DNA of 64,000 nucleotides from Amycolatopsis cihanbeyliensis (lineage in GTDB: Bacteria > Actinomycetota > Actinomycetes > Mycobacteriales > Pseudonocardiaceae), in assembly GCF_006715045.1 (NCBI RefSeq), contig NZ_VFML01000001.1, positions 3,378,501 to 3,442,500 on the forward strand, read 5' to 3'. A program made the position numbers and the translations under genes. A model generated the notes under the pieces. The model saw nothing but the letters and a program-made list of their open reading frames with translations, searched no databases and was not told where the DNA came from. Position 1 is the first letter of the stretch. The number at the start of each line of letters is the position of its first letter. Of this stretch, positions 1 to 9,878 are shown one piece after another.

Positions 1-9
1 CATGTAGAA

Positions 10-53
10 AGTGACCCCGTTCCTTGCCATTGTTCGCAAGGAACGGGGTCACT
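10..53 (-). terminator. Strong hairpin terminator after rplA
   Basis: A perfect 18-bp inverted repeat (10-27 and 36-53) flanks an 8-nt loop. It lies 24 bp beyond the rplA stop codon. Read on the minus strand the stem is followed by a short T-rich run (TTTCT), so it fits an intrinsic terminator for the secE-nusG-rplK-rplA transcription unit. What lies beyond the window edge is unknown, so it may serve a convergent gene too. Confidence 0.8.
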
Positions 54-77
54 CGTAGCGATTCGCCTGGGGCCGGG

Positions 78-797
78 TCAGGCGGGGACGTCCTCGGCCA
101 GCAGGTTGCGGGTGCGGGCCGGGTCGACCGGGATGCCGGGACCCATGGTGGTGGAGAAGGTCACCTTTTGCAGGTAACGACCCTTCGCCGCGGACGGCTT
201 GGCCCGCAGCACCTCGTCGAGTGCGGCGGCGTAGTTCTCCACCAGCTTCTCCGGGTCGAAGGAGACCTTCCCGATCGCCAGGTGCAGGTTCGCCTGCTTG
301 TCGACGCGGAAGCTGACCTTGCCGCCCTTGATCTCGCTGACGGCCTTGGCCACCGCGGGGGTCACGGTGCCGGTCTTCGGGTTCGGCATCAGGCCACGCG
401 GGCCGAGGACCCTGGCGATCCGCCCGACCTTGGCCATCTGGTCCGGAGTCGCGATCGCGGCGTCGAATTCGAGCCAGCCACCCTGGATGCGCTCGATCAA
501 CTCATCGGTGCCGACCGCGTCCGCGCCGGCGGCCTCGGCCTCGGCGGCCTTGTCGCCGGTGGCGAAGACAATGACGCGGACGGTCTTACCGGTGCCGTGC
601 GGCAGGTTCACGGTGCCGCGGACCATCTGGTCGGCCTTGCGTGGATCCACGCCGAGCCGCATGGCGACCTCGACGGTGGCGTCCAGCTTGACCTTGGACG
701 TCTCCTGGGCGAGCTTCGCGGCGTCCAGCGGCGCGTACAGCCGCTGCTTGTCGATCAGCTCGGCGGCCTGACGGTAGGCCTTGCTGCGCTTGGTCAT
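78..797 (-). CDS. rplA: 50S ribosomal protein L1
   Basis: Ribosomal protein L1 of the large subunit stalk region; it binds 23S rRNA and in many bacteria represses its own operon. The 239-aa product has the usual length and the conserved L1 core, including [14 protein letters not shown] around residues 130-145 and the C-terminal [12 protein letters not shown] segment. It is the last gene of the minus-strand set secE-nusG-rplK-rplA, 80 bp after rplK, and ends at a strong hairpin. A small hairpin at 836-852 sits in the rplK-rplA gap; whether it is regulatory is not known. Confidence 0.97.
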   Translation of the reverse strand: MTKRSKAYRQAAELIDKQRLYAPLDAAKLAQETSKVKLDATVEVAMRLGVDPRKADQMVRGTVNLPHGTGKTVRVIVFATGDKAAEAEAAGADAVGTDELIERIQGGWLEFDAAIATPDQMAKVGRIARVLGPRGLMPNPKTGTVTPAVAKAVSEIKGGKVSFRVDKQANLHLAIGKVSFDPEKLVENYAAALDEVLRAKPSAAKGRYLQKVTFSTTMGPGIPVDPARTRNLLAEDVPA

Positions 798-877
798 GCT
801 CTGTCCTTACTACGTGAACGGATCAGTTGTGGTCCGAGCCAGCGCCTGGCTCTGCCACGGGTCGCACCGCGACCTGA

Positions 878-1309
878 TCACTCGATGGTGAGGCCCATCG
901 AGCGGGCGGTGCCGGCGATGATCTTGACGGCCTGGTCCGGGTCGTCGGCGTTGAGGTCGGTCCTCTTGGTCTCGGCGATCTCCCGGAGCTGGTCCCAGGT
1001 CACCTTGCCGACCTTGCTCTTGTGCGGCTCGCCGCTGCCCTTGTCCACGCCGGCCGCCTTCAGCAGCAGCTTCGCGGCGGGCGGGGTCTTGAGCTTGAAG
1101 TCGAACGAGCGGTCCTCGAACACGGAGATCTCGACCGGCACCACGTTGCCGCGCTGCGACTCGGTCGCGGCGTTGTAGGCCTTGCAGAACTCCATGATGT
1201 TGACGCCGTGCTGACCCAACGCCGGGCCGACCGGCGGTGCCGGGTTCGCGGCCCCCGCCTGGATCTGCAGCTTGATGATCGCTGCAAGCTTCTTCTTCTT
1301 GGGTGGCAT
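878..1309 (-). CDS. rplK: 50S ribosomal protein L11
   Basis: Ribosomal protein L11, which binds the GTPase-associated centre of 23S rRNA and is needed for factor-dependent GTPase activity and for RelA-type signalling. The 143-aa product has the family's normal length. It shows the N-terminal proline-rich block [20 protein letters not shown] (about residues 23-42) and the C-terminal RNA-binding domain ending [11 protein letters not shown]. It lies between nusG and rplA in the order conserved across bacteria. Nothing unusual is seen. Confidence 0.97.
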   Translation of the reverse strand: MPPKKKKLAAIIKLQIQAGAANPAPPVGPALGQHGVNIMEFCKAYNAATESQRGNVVPVEISVFEDRSFDFKLKTPPAAKLLLKAAGVDKGSGEPHKSKVGKVTWDQLREIAETKRTDLNADDPDQAVKIIAGTARSMGLTIE

Positions 1310-1383
1310 TCGTCGTTCCTATTCAGTATTACGCGTCCCCGCGCACCTGCCAGTACGCGCGGGGCTGCCGATCCGGAGACCGG

Positions 1384-2785
<1,402 letters not shown>

Positions 2786-2862
2786 GAGTTACTCCTCCGC
2801 ATCGCCGATACGTCCACGCTGTCGCCTGCCAGCGGCCGGCCGGCGGTACCGGCCGTACTCTG

Positions 2863-2935
<73 letters not shown>

Positions 2936-3137
2936 TCGACCGGAACCGCACCCGCGAGACCGCTCGTTGGACGTATTTCAGCCGCCCCGCTCACCAGCGG
3001 GGCGGTGGGTCGTACGTTCCAAGTTCGGCAGTCTACGGCAAGCCACCAACGACCCCGCAACCGCGCCCTCCACAGACCCGACGGAGGGCGTGGGACCGGC
3101 GGTAACCGTTGACACTCCTGCTGCCAACATGGCATGC

Positions 3138-4361
3138 ATGCCGACTCCCACGAGCAGCACGAGCACCCGGGTGTCCGCCAGGGTCGCCGGGATCACCCCC
3201 TCGGCCACCCTGGCCGTGGACGCGAAGGCCAAGGCACTGCGGGCGGAGGGCCGCCCGGTGATCGGGTTCGGCGCGGGCCAACCGGACTTCCCGACCCCGG
3301 AGCACATCGTCGAGGCCGCGGCGGCCGCGGTCCGGGACCGGGCCAACCACGGCTACACCGCCGCGGCCGGACTTCCCGAGCTCCGCGCGGCGATCGCCGA
3401 CAAGACGCTGCGGGACTCAGGCTACCGGGTCGACCCGGCACAGGTACTGGTGACCAACGGTGGCAAGCAGGCGGTCTATTCCGCGTTCGCCACGCTGCTC
3501 GACCCCGGCGACGAGGTCCTGCTGCCGGCGCCGTTCTGGACCACCTATCCGGAGTCGATCACCCTCGCCGGCGGGATCCCGGTGCAGGTCACCGCGGACG
3601 AGTCCACCGGCTACCTGGTCACCGTCGAGCAGCTCGCGGCGGCACGCACCCCGCGGACCAAGGCGCTGCTGTTCAACTCGCCCGCCAACCCGACCGGCGC
3701 GGTGTACCCGCGGGAGGCGGTCGAGGCCATCGGCAGGTGGGCGCACGAGCAGGGCATCTGGGTGGTCACCGACGAGATCTACGAGCACCTGGTCTACGAC
3801 GGCGCCACGGCGGCGTCGCTGCCGGTGGTGGTTCCGGAGCTCGCGGACCGGACGCTGGTGCTGAACGGGGTCGCCAAGACCTACTCGATGACCGGCTGGC
3901 GGGTCGGCTGGATGATCGGGCCCTCGGACGTGATCGCGGCGGCATCCGGCTACCAGTCGCACCTGTGCGGCAACGTCGCGAACGTGTCCCAGCGAGCCGC
4001 GCTGGCGGCCGTGGCCGGCCCGTTGGACGCGGTGGCCCGGATGCGAGCGGCCTTCGACGCGCGGCGCAGGCGAATCGTGTCGCTGCTCGGCGAGATCCCG
4101 GGGGTCGAGTGCCCGACGCCGGAGGGCGCGTTCTACGCCTACCCCTCGGTGCGCGCCCTGCTGGGCAGGCCGCTGCGCGGGCAACGCCCGGCGAGCACCG
4201 TGGAGCTGGCCGAGCTGATCCTGCGCGAGGCCGAGGTGGCGGTGGTACCGGGCGAGGCGTTCGGCACACCCGGCTACTTCCGATTCTCCTACGCGCTGGC
4301 CGAGGAGGAGCTGGTGGACGGCATCGCCAGAGTGGCGAGGCTGCTGGCGGAGGCGGGCTGA
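3138..4361 (+). CDS. Pyridoxal-phosphate aminotransferase, AspC type
   Basis: Class I/II aminotransferase, most likely aspartate (or broad-specificity) transaminase in the cytoplasm. The product is about 407 aa from ATG 3138; another ATG lies at 3129, and no Shine-Dalgarno sequence is visible before either, so translation may be leaderless. Family marks are [12 protein letters not shown] near the N-terminus, the substrate/PLP block [24 protein letters not shown], and the PLP-binding lysine in [14 protein letters not shown]. In Mycobacterium an aspC-like gene is elsewhere; here it sits between tRNA-Trp and the had genes. It ends 2 nt before the next gene, suggesting cotranscription. Confidence 0.9.
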   Translation: MPTPTSSTSTRVSARVAGITPSATLAVDAKAKALRAEGRPVIGFGAGQPDFPTPEHIVEAAAAAVRDRANHGYTAAAGLPELRAAIADKTLRDSGYRVDPAQVLVTNGGKQAVYSAFATLLDPGDEVLLPAPFWTTYPESITLAGGIPVQVTADESTGYLVTVEQLAAARTPRTKALLFNSPANPTGAVYPREAVEAIGRWAHEQGIWVVTDEIYEHLVYDGATAASLPVVVPELADRTLVLNGVAKTYSMTGWRVGWMIGPSDVIAAASGYQSHLCGNVANVSQRAALAAVAGPLDAVARMRAAFDARRRRIVSLLGEIPGVECPTPEGAFYAYPSVRALLGRPLRGQRPASTVELAELILREAEVAVVPGEAFGTPGYFRFSYALAEEELVDGIARVARLLAEAG

Positions 4362-4363
4362 GC

Positions 4364-5212
4364 ATGCGGGGCAGGACGGCCGCGGCGGCCCTGCTCGCGG
4401 TGCTCGTGGCCGGCTGCGGCACGGAGGGGCGGCAGGCGACCAGCGACCGGTACGTGGCGCTCGGCGACTCGTACACCTCGGCGCCGGGGACAGGGCGGCT
4501 CACCGGCCCGCCGGGCTGCGCGCGCTCGACCACCAACTACCCGCACCTGGTCGCCGCCGAGCTGCGACCCGCCGAGTTCGCCGATGTCAGTTGTGCCGGC
4601 GCGCGGACCACGCACCTGAGCACACCGCAGCGAACGGAGGAGGGCACCAACCCGCCGCAGCTGGACGCGCTGACCGAGGCGACCACCCTGGTCACTCTGG
4701 GCATCGGCGGCAACGACGTGGACTTCATCGGCTTCGCCGCCGACTGCGTGGCCCCGACCCCGAATGCCGCGCCATGCCGAGCGGAGCTGACCGCGGGTGG
4801 CCGGGACCGGATCGCCGAAGCGGTGACCGAGACGGCCGGCAAGGTGGCCACCGCGCTGGACCGGATCGCGGCCGCGGCGCCGCGGGCCAGAGTGCTGGTC
4901 GTGGGCTACCCGACGGTGCTGCCGGAGGGTGCGGGCTGCTGGCCGGAGCTGCCCTATGTCGCCGCCGATGTCGCCTACCTGCGTGCGGGGCTCGGCTCAC
5001 TCAACACGATGCTCGCCGAGCAGGCCCGCGCGCACGGTGCCGAGTTCGTGGACACCGCGGGCCCGAGCCGCGAGCACGACGTCTGCACGCCCACCCGCTG
5101 GGTGGAGGGGCCGCGGCCGGGCGGCGAGGCCGCCCCGCTGCATCCGAACCGGCGAGGCAACCGCGGGATGGCGGACGCGGTGCTCGCGAAGCTGCGAGGT
5201 GGGGACGGTTAA
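4364..5212 (+). CDS. SGNH/GDSL-family lipoprotein hydrolase
   Basis: Predicted secreted lipid-anchored esterase or lipase of the SGNH superfamily, 282 aa. The N-terminus has a short signal peptide with lipobox LVAGC. Block I is ALGDSYTSAPG with the nucleophile Ser, block III is GIGGNDVDF with the oxyanion Asn, and the C-terminal catalytic His lies in PLHPNRRGN. The start ATG lies 2 nt past the stop of the aminotransferase gene. It converges with hadB and overlaps it by 4 nt. Six or so cysteines suggest disulfides outside the cell, as in Streptomyces SGNH lipases. The substrate is unknown. Confidence 0.88.
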   Translation: MRGRTAAAALLAVLVAGCGTEGRQATSDRYVALGDSYTSAPGTGRLTGPPGCARSTTNYPHLVAAELRPAEFADVSCAGARTTHLSTPQRTEEGTNPPQLDALTEATTLVTLGIGGNDVDFIGFAADCVAPTPNAAPCRAELTAGGRDRIAEAVTETAGKVATALDRIAAAAPRARVLVVGYPTVLPEGAGCWPELPYVAADVAYLRAGLGSLNTMLAEQARAHGAEFVDTAGPSREHDVCTPTRWVEGPRPGGEAAPLHPNRRGNRGMADAVLAKLRGGDG

Positions 5213-5625
5213 GCGGGCCGGACGAACGCCTGCGCCTTGCCGAGCACGGTCCTGCCGTCGAACTTGGCGGTGATGTCGACGCGGGCCAGGCCGTCCTCGC
5301 GCAGCTCGGCCACCTTACCGGTGAACTCGACCAGCGCGCCCTCGCCGTCGTCGGGCACCACGACCGGCCTGGTGAACCGCACGCCGTACTCGATCAGCCG
5401 GCCCGGATCGCCGAGCCAGTCGGTGACCAACCTGCCGCCAAGCGCCATGGTCAGCATGCCGTGCGCGATCACGTCCGGCAGCCCGACCTCCCTGGCGAAC
5501 CGTTCGTTCCAGTGGATCGGGTTGAAGTCCAGCGCGGCGCCGGCGTAACGGACCAGGTGCTCCCTGGTGAGCCGCACGGACAGCGGGGGCAGCTCGGTGC
5601 CCTTCTCCAGGGGCGTCCCGGTCAC
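5209..5625 (-). CDS. hadB: MaoC-like (3R)-hydroxyacyl dehydratase subunit, HadB type
   Basis: Hot-dog fold dehydratase subunit. In mycobacteria HadAB removes water from 3-hydroxyacyl-ACP in the FAS-II system. The 138-aa product starts at GTG 5625, which overlaps the hadA stop (GTGA) and follows GGGGGGAGGCGCA. The hydratase-2 signature is present: ALDFNPIHWNE (catalytic Asp and His) and GLPDVIAHGMLTM. The arrangement hadA-hadB downstream of rpmG matches Mycobacterium tuberculosis Rv0634B-Rv0635-Rv0636. No hadC follows; the SGNH gene is there instead. Whether this organism makes mycolic acids cannot be told, so the exact substrate is open. Confidence 0.85.
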   Translation of the reverse strand: MTGTPLEKGTELPPLSVRLTREHLVRYAGAALDFNPIHWNERFAREVGLPDVIAHGMLTMALGGRLVTDWLGDPGRLIEYGVRFTRPVVVPDDGEGALVEFTGKVAELREDGLARVDITAKFDGRTVLGKAQAFVRPA

Positions 5626-6071
5626 TGCGCCTCCCCCCGGACCACCAGCTGCGCACGGGTGGTGCACACCGGCTCGCCGTGCTCGTCCGCGATGTCGGCG
5701 CGCAGGTTGATGAAGTCGTTCCCGGCGCGCGCCATGATCTCCTCGATGGTGGTGGTCAGGGCCAGCCGGTCACCCGCGTGCACCGGCCTCGAATGCTCGA
5801 AGCGCTGGTCCCCGTGCACCATCCGGTCGTAGTCGAGCCCCAGGTCGGGGTCGGCGACGATGGAGTTGATCGCCGCCAGGTTGATGATCGTCAGGAAGGT
5901 CGGCGACGCGATCACGTCCGGGTAACCCGCCGCGCGGGCCGCGTCCGGATCGCGGCAGAGCGGGCTCTCGTCACCGATCGCGTCCGCGAACTCGATGATC
6001 TTCTCGCGGCCGACTTCGTACGTGGTCGTCGGCGGGTAGACCCGGCCGATGAAGGAGGGATCCAGTGGCAC
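5622..6071 (-). CDS. hadA: MaoC-like dehydratase partner subunit, HadA type
   Basis: Partner of HadB, 149 aa, with the N-terminal MaoC dehydratase fold (FAS1_DH_region type). It shows the HadA/HadC-like opening SFIGRVYPPTTTYEVGREKI and the segment AGYPDVIASPTFLTI, which lacks the catalytic Asp/His pair of HadB. That is expected, since the active site is carried by HadB in the heterodimer. It overlaps hadB by 4 nt and so is translationally coupled. A hairpin after rpmG (6176-6208) suggests hadA has its own promoter in the 156-bp gap. Confidence 0.83.
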   Translation of the reverse strand: MPLDPSFIGRVYPPTTTYEVGREKIIEFADAIGDESPLCRDPDAARAAGYPDVIASPTFLTIINLAAINSIVADPDLGLDYDRMVHGDQRFEHSRPVHAGDRLALTTTIEEIMARAGNDFINLRADIADEHGEPVCTTRAQLVVRGEAQ

Positions 6072-6175
6072 ATCCGCAGGTTACCGATGCCTGGTTGAGG
6101 CGAAGGTCGTAGGTGCGGGGGCGGCGGTGACCGGCCTGGAAGAAGGACCGGTAGAAGGAACCACCGCCACAGCAT

Positions 6176-6208
6176 CGAGGCCGCCCCCGCGGAACGGGGA
6201 CGGCCTCG
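6176..6208 (-). terminator. Hairpin after rpmG
   Basis: CGAGGCCG (6176-6183) pairs with CGGCCTCG (6201-6208), and the inner C-run can pair with GGGG. It starts 20 bp beyond the rpmG stop on the minus strand. No clear T-run follows, so it may be an incomplete terminator or a processing hairpin. Confidence 0.5.
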
Positions 6209-6227
6209 ACGAGATCCGAAGGACGCG

Positions 6228-6392
6228 TCAGCGCGTCTCCTTGTGCACCCGGTGCGTACCGCAGTTCGGGCAGAACTTCTTCATCTCCAACCGGTCCGGG
6301 TCGTTACGCCGGTTCTTGTTGGTGATGTAGTTGCGGTGCTTGCACTCCTCGCACGCCATCGTGATCTTCGGTCGCACGTCGGTGGCAGCCAC
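6228..6392 (-). CDS. rpmG: 50S ribosomal protein L33 (zinc-binding form)
   Basis: Small ribosomal protein L33, 54 aa from GTG 6392, with the sequence [19 protein letters not shown] followed by a basic middle. Two CxxC pairs (CEEC and CPNC) mark the zinc-binding C+ version, which actinobacteria often replace by a C- paralogue under zinc starvation. It lies upstream of hadA as in mycobacteria. The GTG start is chosen because it gives the standard VAATDVRP opening; the upstream GAGAGAGGC may act as the ribosome site. Confidence 0.93.
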   Translation of the reverse strand: MAATDVRPKITMACEECKHRNYITNKNRRNDPDRLEMKKFCPNCGTHRVHKETR

Positions 6393-6420
6393 GGCAAAGC
6401 CTCTCTCTACTCACTACGGC

Positions 6421-6520
6421 CCCCACCGGAGCGGGGGTCCAGGGGGCGGAGCCCCTGGGCGGGGTCTGGGGGCCGCGCCCCCAGGGCGATTGCGAAGCGG
6501 ACGGGTTGGCTCTCACTGCC
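6421..6520 (-). repeat. GC-rich hairpin repeat, copy 1 (after tRNA-Met)
   Basis: A GGGGGTCC...GGGGC/GCCCC hairpin block is followed by a region containing TTGCGAAGCGGAC. A second diverged copy lies at about 6640-6760 after tRNA-Thr. Both sit directly downstream of a minus-strand tRNA and can form two consecutive stem-loops. Their position suggests tRNA transcript terminators that arose by duplication. Confidence 0.6.
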
Positions 6521-6541
6521 AACACAGTCCGGCCATCCGCG

Positions 6542-6615
6542 TAGCGGGAGCGGGACTTGAACCCGCGACACCACGATTATGAGCCGTGTGCTCTAACCAC
6601 CTGAGCTATCCCGCC
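6542..6615 (-). tRNA. tRNA-Met (anticodon CAT, elongator type)
   Basis: A 74-nt cloverleaf on the minus strand starts GGCGGGATAGCTCAGGTGG, has anticodon loop CTCATAA (CAT) and T-arm GGTTCAAGTCC. The first acceptor pair is G-U. The normal D-arm and the acceptor start with G rather than the unpaired C of initiator tRNAs favour elongator Met; tRNA-Ile with modified CAT is not excluded. Confidence 0.9.
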
Positions 6616-6639
6616 AAAACCAAGGTGAGACTACCACTC

Positions 6640-6760
6640 ACCCCAGCCACGTCCCGGGGGTCCGGGGGCTTGCCCCCGGGGTGGGGCCTGGGGGCCCCGC
6701 CCCCAGAAGACACTGCGAAGCGAGCCGGTTCGGCGTGTTCCGCCGACACAGCTCGCCTAC
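6640..6760 (-). repeat. GC-rich hairpin repeat, copy 2 (after tRNA-Thr)
   Basis: This diverged copy of the block at 6421-6520 shares the GGGGGTCC hairpin, the GGGG.CTGGGGGCC.CGCCCCCAG hairpin and the following TGCGAAGCG stretch, ending near GACACA in both. It lies immediately downstream of tRNA-Thr and upstream of tRNA-Met. Confidence 0.6.
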
Positions 6761-6765
6761 TCGCG

Positions 6766-6838
6766 AGCCCCAATACGGAATCGAACCGTAGACCTTCTCC
6801 TTACCATGGAGACGCTCTGCCGACTGAGCTATTGGGGC
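6766..6838 (-). tRNA. tRNA-Thr (anticodon GGT)
   Basis: A 73-nt cloverleaf on the minus strand: acceptor GCCCCAA pairs with TTGGGGC, the anticodon stem TCTCC/GGAGA encloses loop ATGGTAA (anticodon GGT), and the T-arm is GGTTCGATTCC. It forms a pair with tRNA-Met upstream of rpmG. Confidence 0.96.
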
Positions 6839-6916
6839 GTGCTCAACTGGAGCCTCGAAGAGGTTACACAATGACCTCCTTGCCGCCGCGGGCGGGGGTG
6901 CCTATTCGCCGAAACC

Positions 6917-9577
6917 TCAGGTCAGCAAGGTCAGCACGGTCTCGGCGTGCCGCCCGGGCGAGCGGGCGGTGCGCGCCTGCAGCCAGGCCTCCAGCCGCTC
7001 CTCGGACAGCGGGCGGGAGATCAGGTAGCCCTGCGCGACATCGCAGCCCATGGCTTCCAACTGGTCGCGGGCGATGTCCTCCTCGACGCCCTCGGCCACC
7101 ACGGTGAGCCCGAGCGAGTGGCCCAGCTCGACGATGGAGCGGACCACGGCGAGGTCGCCGAGGTCGGTGCCCATGCCGAGGACGAAGCTCTTGTCGATCT
7201 TGACCTGGTCGACCGGTAGCTGCCGCAGGTAGGCGAGCGAGGAGTAGCCGGTGCCGAAGTCGTCCACCGCGAGCACGATGCCGAGCGCGTGCAGCTCGCG
7301 CAGGATCGGGAGGGCGCGCTGCGGATCGGACATCACCCCGGACTCGGTCAGCTCGAAGGTCAGCAGCTCCGGAGGGACGTCGAACCGACCGAGGGCGGCG
7401 GAGACCTTGGCGGGGAACTCGGCGTCGGCGAGGTTGCGCACGGACAGGTTGACCGCCGCGGAGATGCGCAGGCCCTCGTCCAGCCACTTGCGCACCCGGC
7501 GCAGCGCCTGCTCGAGCACGAAGGAGGTGAGCACCCCGATCAGACCGGCGGCCTCGACGGCGGGCACGAACTCGTCCGGGTCGAGCTTGCCGAACTCCGG
7601 ATGCTGCCAGCGCACCAGCGCCTCGACGCCCTGCACGTGCCGGTTCGGCAGCGACACCTTCGGCTGGTAGTGCACGCTGACCTGGCCGTCCTCGAGCGAC
7701 TGCCGGAACTGGGTGACCATCTGGAAGCGGCGCATGAAGATCTGGCCCATGCTCGGCACGTAGCCGCGGACCTCCTCGCCGCCGCGGGTGGCCCGCACGG
7801 CCATATCGGCGCGTTGCAGCATGCCGTCGATGTCCACCGGGTCGTGGTTGTCATCCACGGTGACGGCGTAGCCGACCATGGCGTTGGCCTCGACGGTCAG
7901 CCGTTCCATCGGGTACGGCGCGGACAGCTCGGCGCGCAGCCGCTCGGCGACCTGGTGCGCCTGCTGCGCGGTGTGGTCGGCGAGCAGCGCGGCGAAGGAA
8001 GCGCCCTCCAGCCTGGCCAGTGGGACCTGCTGACCGAGGGTGTCGCGCATCCGCCTGCCCGCCGCGATCACCATGCGGTCGGCCCAGGTGTAGCCCAGCG
8101 CGTCGCTGACCGTGGAGAACACGTCGAGGTCCACCCGCAGCACCACCGAGCTGGGCCGCTCGCGCAGCGGATCGCGGGCGAGCAGGCAGAAGCCGGGGCG
8201 ATTGAGCAGCCCGGTCAGCGGGTCGTGGTAGGCGTCGTGCCGCAGCGTGGCCAGCAGCCTGCGGTTGTCCAGCGAGGTCGCCAGGTGGCTGGCCATGGTG
8301 CCGAGCAGCTGGATGTCGTACTTGCCGAAGCCGCGCCAGCGGGACAGCCGATCGTGCGCCTCCACCACGCCGAGCAACTGGTTGGCACTGCGCAACGGCA
8401 CTACCAGCGCTTCCTGCGCACCGCGGTCCAGCAGCGCCGTCCGCACCTCGGGGTTGGCCTCGGTGATCCGGAAGTGCCGTACGTGCGGGCCGGGCAGGCG
8501 CAGCAACGGGTCGTCGGCAGGCAACCCGCCGGGCGGCAGTGACTCGCCGACGACGACGGTGCGCATCGCGTCGTCCGGTTCCAGCCGCAGCCGCAGCACG
8601 ACGCGACCGGCGGCGAGCTGGTCCTTGATCCGCTCGGCGATGGTGACCCACTCGTCCACGTCGACGCCACGGCGCAGGTCCTCCACCCGACTGGCGGGGC
8701 GGGCCGCGGCCTGGTGCCCCGACCTGGCGACCATCAGGCTGACGTCGGAGAGCGCCTCCATGTCGCGTTGCTCGCGGAGCAGGTCGGAGTAGGCCCAGTA
8801 GAGCGCGGACAGGCCGAGGAAGACGGCGAGCACCAGCGGCCAGGCCGCCGGCACGTTGGCGATCACCAGGTAGCCGGAGAGCCCGACCGAGGCGTTCACG
8901 AAGCCGACGACCAGGATGCGGCCGGTCAGCCGCAGTGCGGTGGTGACCCGCATCCGGCGGCGCAGCACGCGGACCGCGGCCAGCGCCAGCAGCGTGCTGG
9001 CCAGCGGCGCGGTCAGGGTTCCGGCGAGCGCCGCGATCCACGGCATACCGGGGTCGCCGACGAGCTGCTTGACCAGCCCGGCGACCGCGAACGCACTGGT
9101 GACCTCGAGCAGGAACACCCCGGCGTTGTAGAGCACCCTTCCGGACACCCTGCGCACCAGCAGGGTGCCGATCCCGGCGACGAGGTGTGCCGCGGCCACC
9201 ACCTCGAACGGCGCCACGAAGAAGCCGATGACCAGCGGGATCTCGGTGAACGAGATGGTCCAGGAGATGCCGCTGCGTACGTCGACGTTGATGCCGAGCT
9301 GCTCGGCGAGCAGGAAGGCGACCGCGAGCAGCGGACCGATCCACCACAGGTCGGCCGACCATTCGAAGGGCAGCCACCGGGATACGGCGACCGCGGCGGC
9401 AATACCGGCCGAGAGCACCAGAATGGTGTAGATACGGAACCGCCACTCATCCGAATGTCCCGAAGACGGTGTCGTGTCGGCCGAACCAGTCATGCCGGTC
9501 GATCCACTCGGAGGTGCCGGAGAAGAGTTAGCTGCAGCCGAGTAGGAACCGGCGGGTCCGCCGTATGGCTCCGGCAT
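6917..9577 (-). CDS. Membrane-bound GAF-GGDEF-EAL protein (c-di-GMP phosphodiesterase, degenerate cyclase)
   Basis: An 886-aa cyclic-di-GMP enzyme. A cytoplasmic N-tail is followed by about eight hydrophobic segments (about residues 47-265), a GAF-like region (about 290-430), a GGDEF domain (about 440-605) and a C-terminal EAL domain (about 625-870). The GGDEF signature is replaced by LEGASF near residue 525, so diguanylate cyclase activity is not expected. The EAL domain keeps EALVRW (E about 652), NLSVRN, DDFGTGYSSL, KIDKSF and EGVE, so it should hydrolyse c-di-GMP. The ATG start follows GGAAGGAGGTTGC. Transcribed alone, divergent from lon. The membrane part resembles MASE-type sensors, but the ligand is unknown. 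Confidence 0.9.
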   Translation of the reverse strand: MPEPYGGPAGSYSAAANSSPAPPSGSTGMTGSADTTPSSGHSDEWRFRIYTILVLSAGIAAAVAVSRWLPFEWSADLWWIGPLLAVAFLLAEQLGINVDVRSGISWTISFTEIPLVIGFFVAPFEVVAAAHLVAGIGTLLVRRVSGRVLYNAGVFLLEVTSAFAVAGLVKQLVGDPGMPWIAALAGTLTAPLASTLLALAAVRVLRRRMRVTTALRLTGRILVVGFVNASVGLSGYLVIANVPAAWPLVLAVFLGLSALYWAYSDLLREQRDMEALSDVSLMVARSGHQAAARPASRVEDLRRGVDVDEWVTIAERIKDQLAAGRVVLRLRLEPDDAMRTVVVGESLPPGGLPADDPLLRLPGPHVRHFRITEANPEVRTALLDRGAQEALVVPLRSANQLLGVVEAHDRLSRWRGFGKYDIQLLGTMASHLATSLDNRRLLATLRHDAYHDPLTGLLNRPGFCLLARDPLRERPSSVVLRVDLDVFSTVSDALGYTWADRMVIAAGRRMRDTLGQQVPLARLEGASFAALLADHTAQQAHQVAERLRAELSAPYPMERLTVEANAMVGYAVTVDDNHDPVDIDGMLQRADMAVRATRGGEEVRGYVPSMGQIFMRRFQMVTQFRQSLEDGQVSVHYQPKVSLPNRHVQGVEALVRWQHPEFGKLDPDEFVPAVEAAGLIGVLTSFVLEQALRRVRKWLDEGLRISAAVNLSVRNLADAEFPAKVSAALGRFDVPPELLTFELTESGVMSDPQRALPILRELHALGIVLAVDDFGTGYSSLAYLRQLPVDQVKIDKSFVLGMGTDLGDLAVVRSIVELGHSLGLTVVAEGVEEDIARDQLEAMGCDVAQGYLISRPLSEERLEAWLQARTARSPGRHAETVLTLLT

Positions 9578-9779
9578 GCAACCTCCTTCCCGTCTGCTCG
9601 CCGGCAGTGATGCCGGGGCGAACGAAGGGCCCTACTGTACCCCGGAGGGCGTATTTCGGCCTCGTTCCGGCCATCATCAGATCAGCCGAGAGTTAACAGG
9701 GGATCAACAACGGCGATCGAGGCCGACCACCGGGTGACGACAACCACGTTCTCCTTCGCCGCGGGTAACGAGGCGATTA

Positions 9780-9820
9780 TTCCGCCGAAGTCGCTCGCTC
9801 GCAGCGAACGATCGGCGGAA
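9780..9820. promoter_or_regulatory. Inverted repeat upstream of lon
   Basis: TTCCGCCGA (9780-9788) pairs with TCGGCGGAA (9812-9820), and the inner TCGCT/AGCGA can extend the stem. It lies between the divergent EAL-protein and lon genes, 60 bp before lon. It may be an operator or a hairpin in a leader; no regulator can be named. Confidence 0.45.
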
Positions 9821-9840
9821 ACAAAGTCACTCTTCGCAAG

Positions 9841-9861
9841 GTTGAGCCGAGTGAACTCAAC
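9841..9861 (+). promoter_or_regulatory. HAIR-like HspR operator before lon
   Basis: GTTGAGC-N7-ACTCAAC matches the HspR-associated inverted repeat (CTTGAGT-N7-ACTCAAG) in layout and in 11 of 14 arm positions. It ends 17 bp before the lon start codon. HspR is known to repress lon through such a site in Streptomyces, so heat-shock control is likely here. Confidence 0.7.
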
Positions 9862-9878
9862 AAGCGAGGAGCGTGACA

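Noticed and set aside
2967..3137. An N-terminal extension of the aminotransferase
   Set aside because: The extra residues have no family similarity, start close to tRNA-Trp and lack a ribosome site; the family begins about at ATG 3138.
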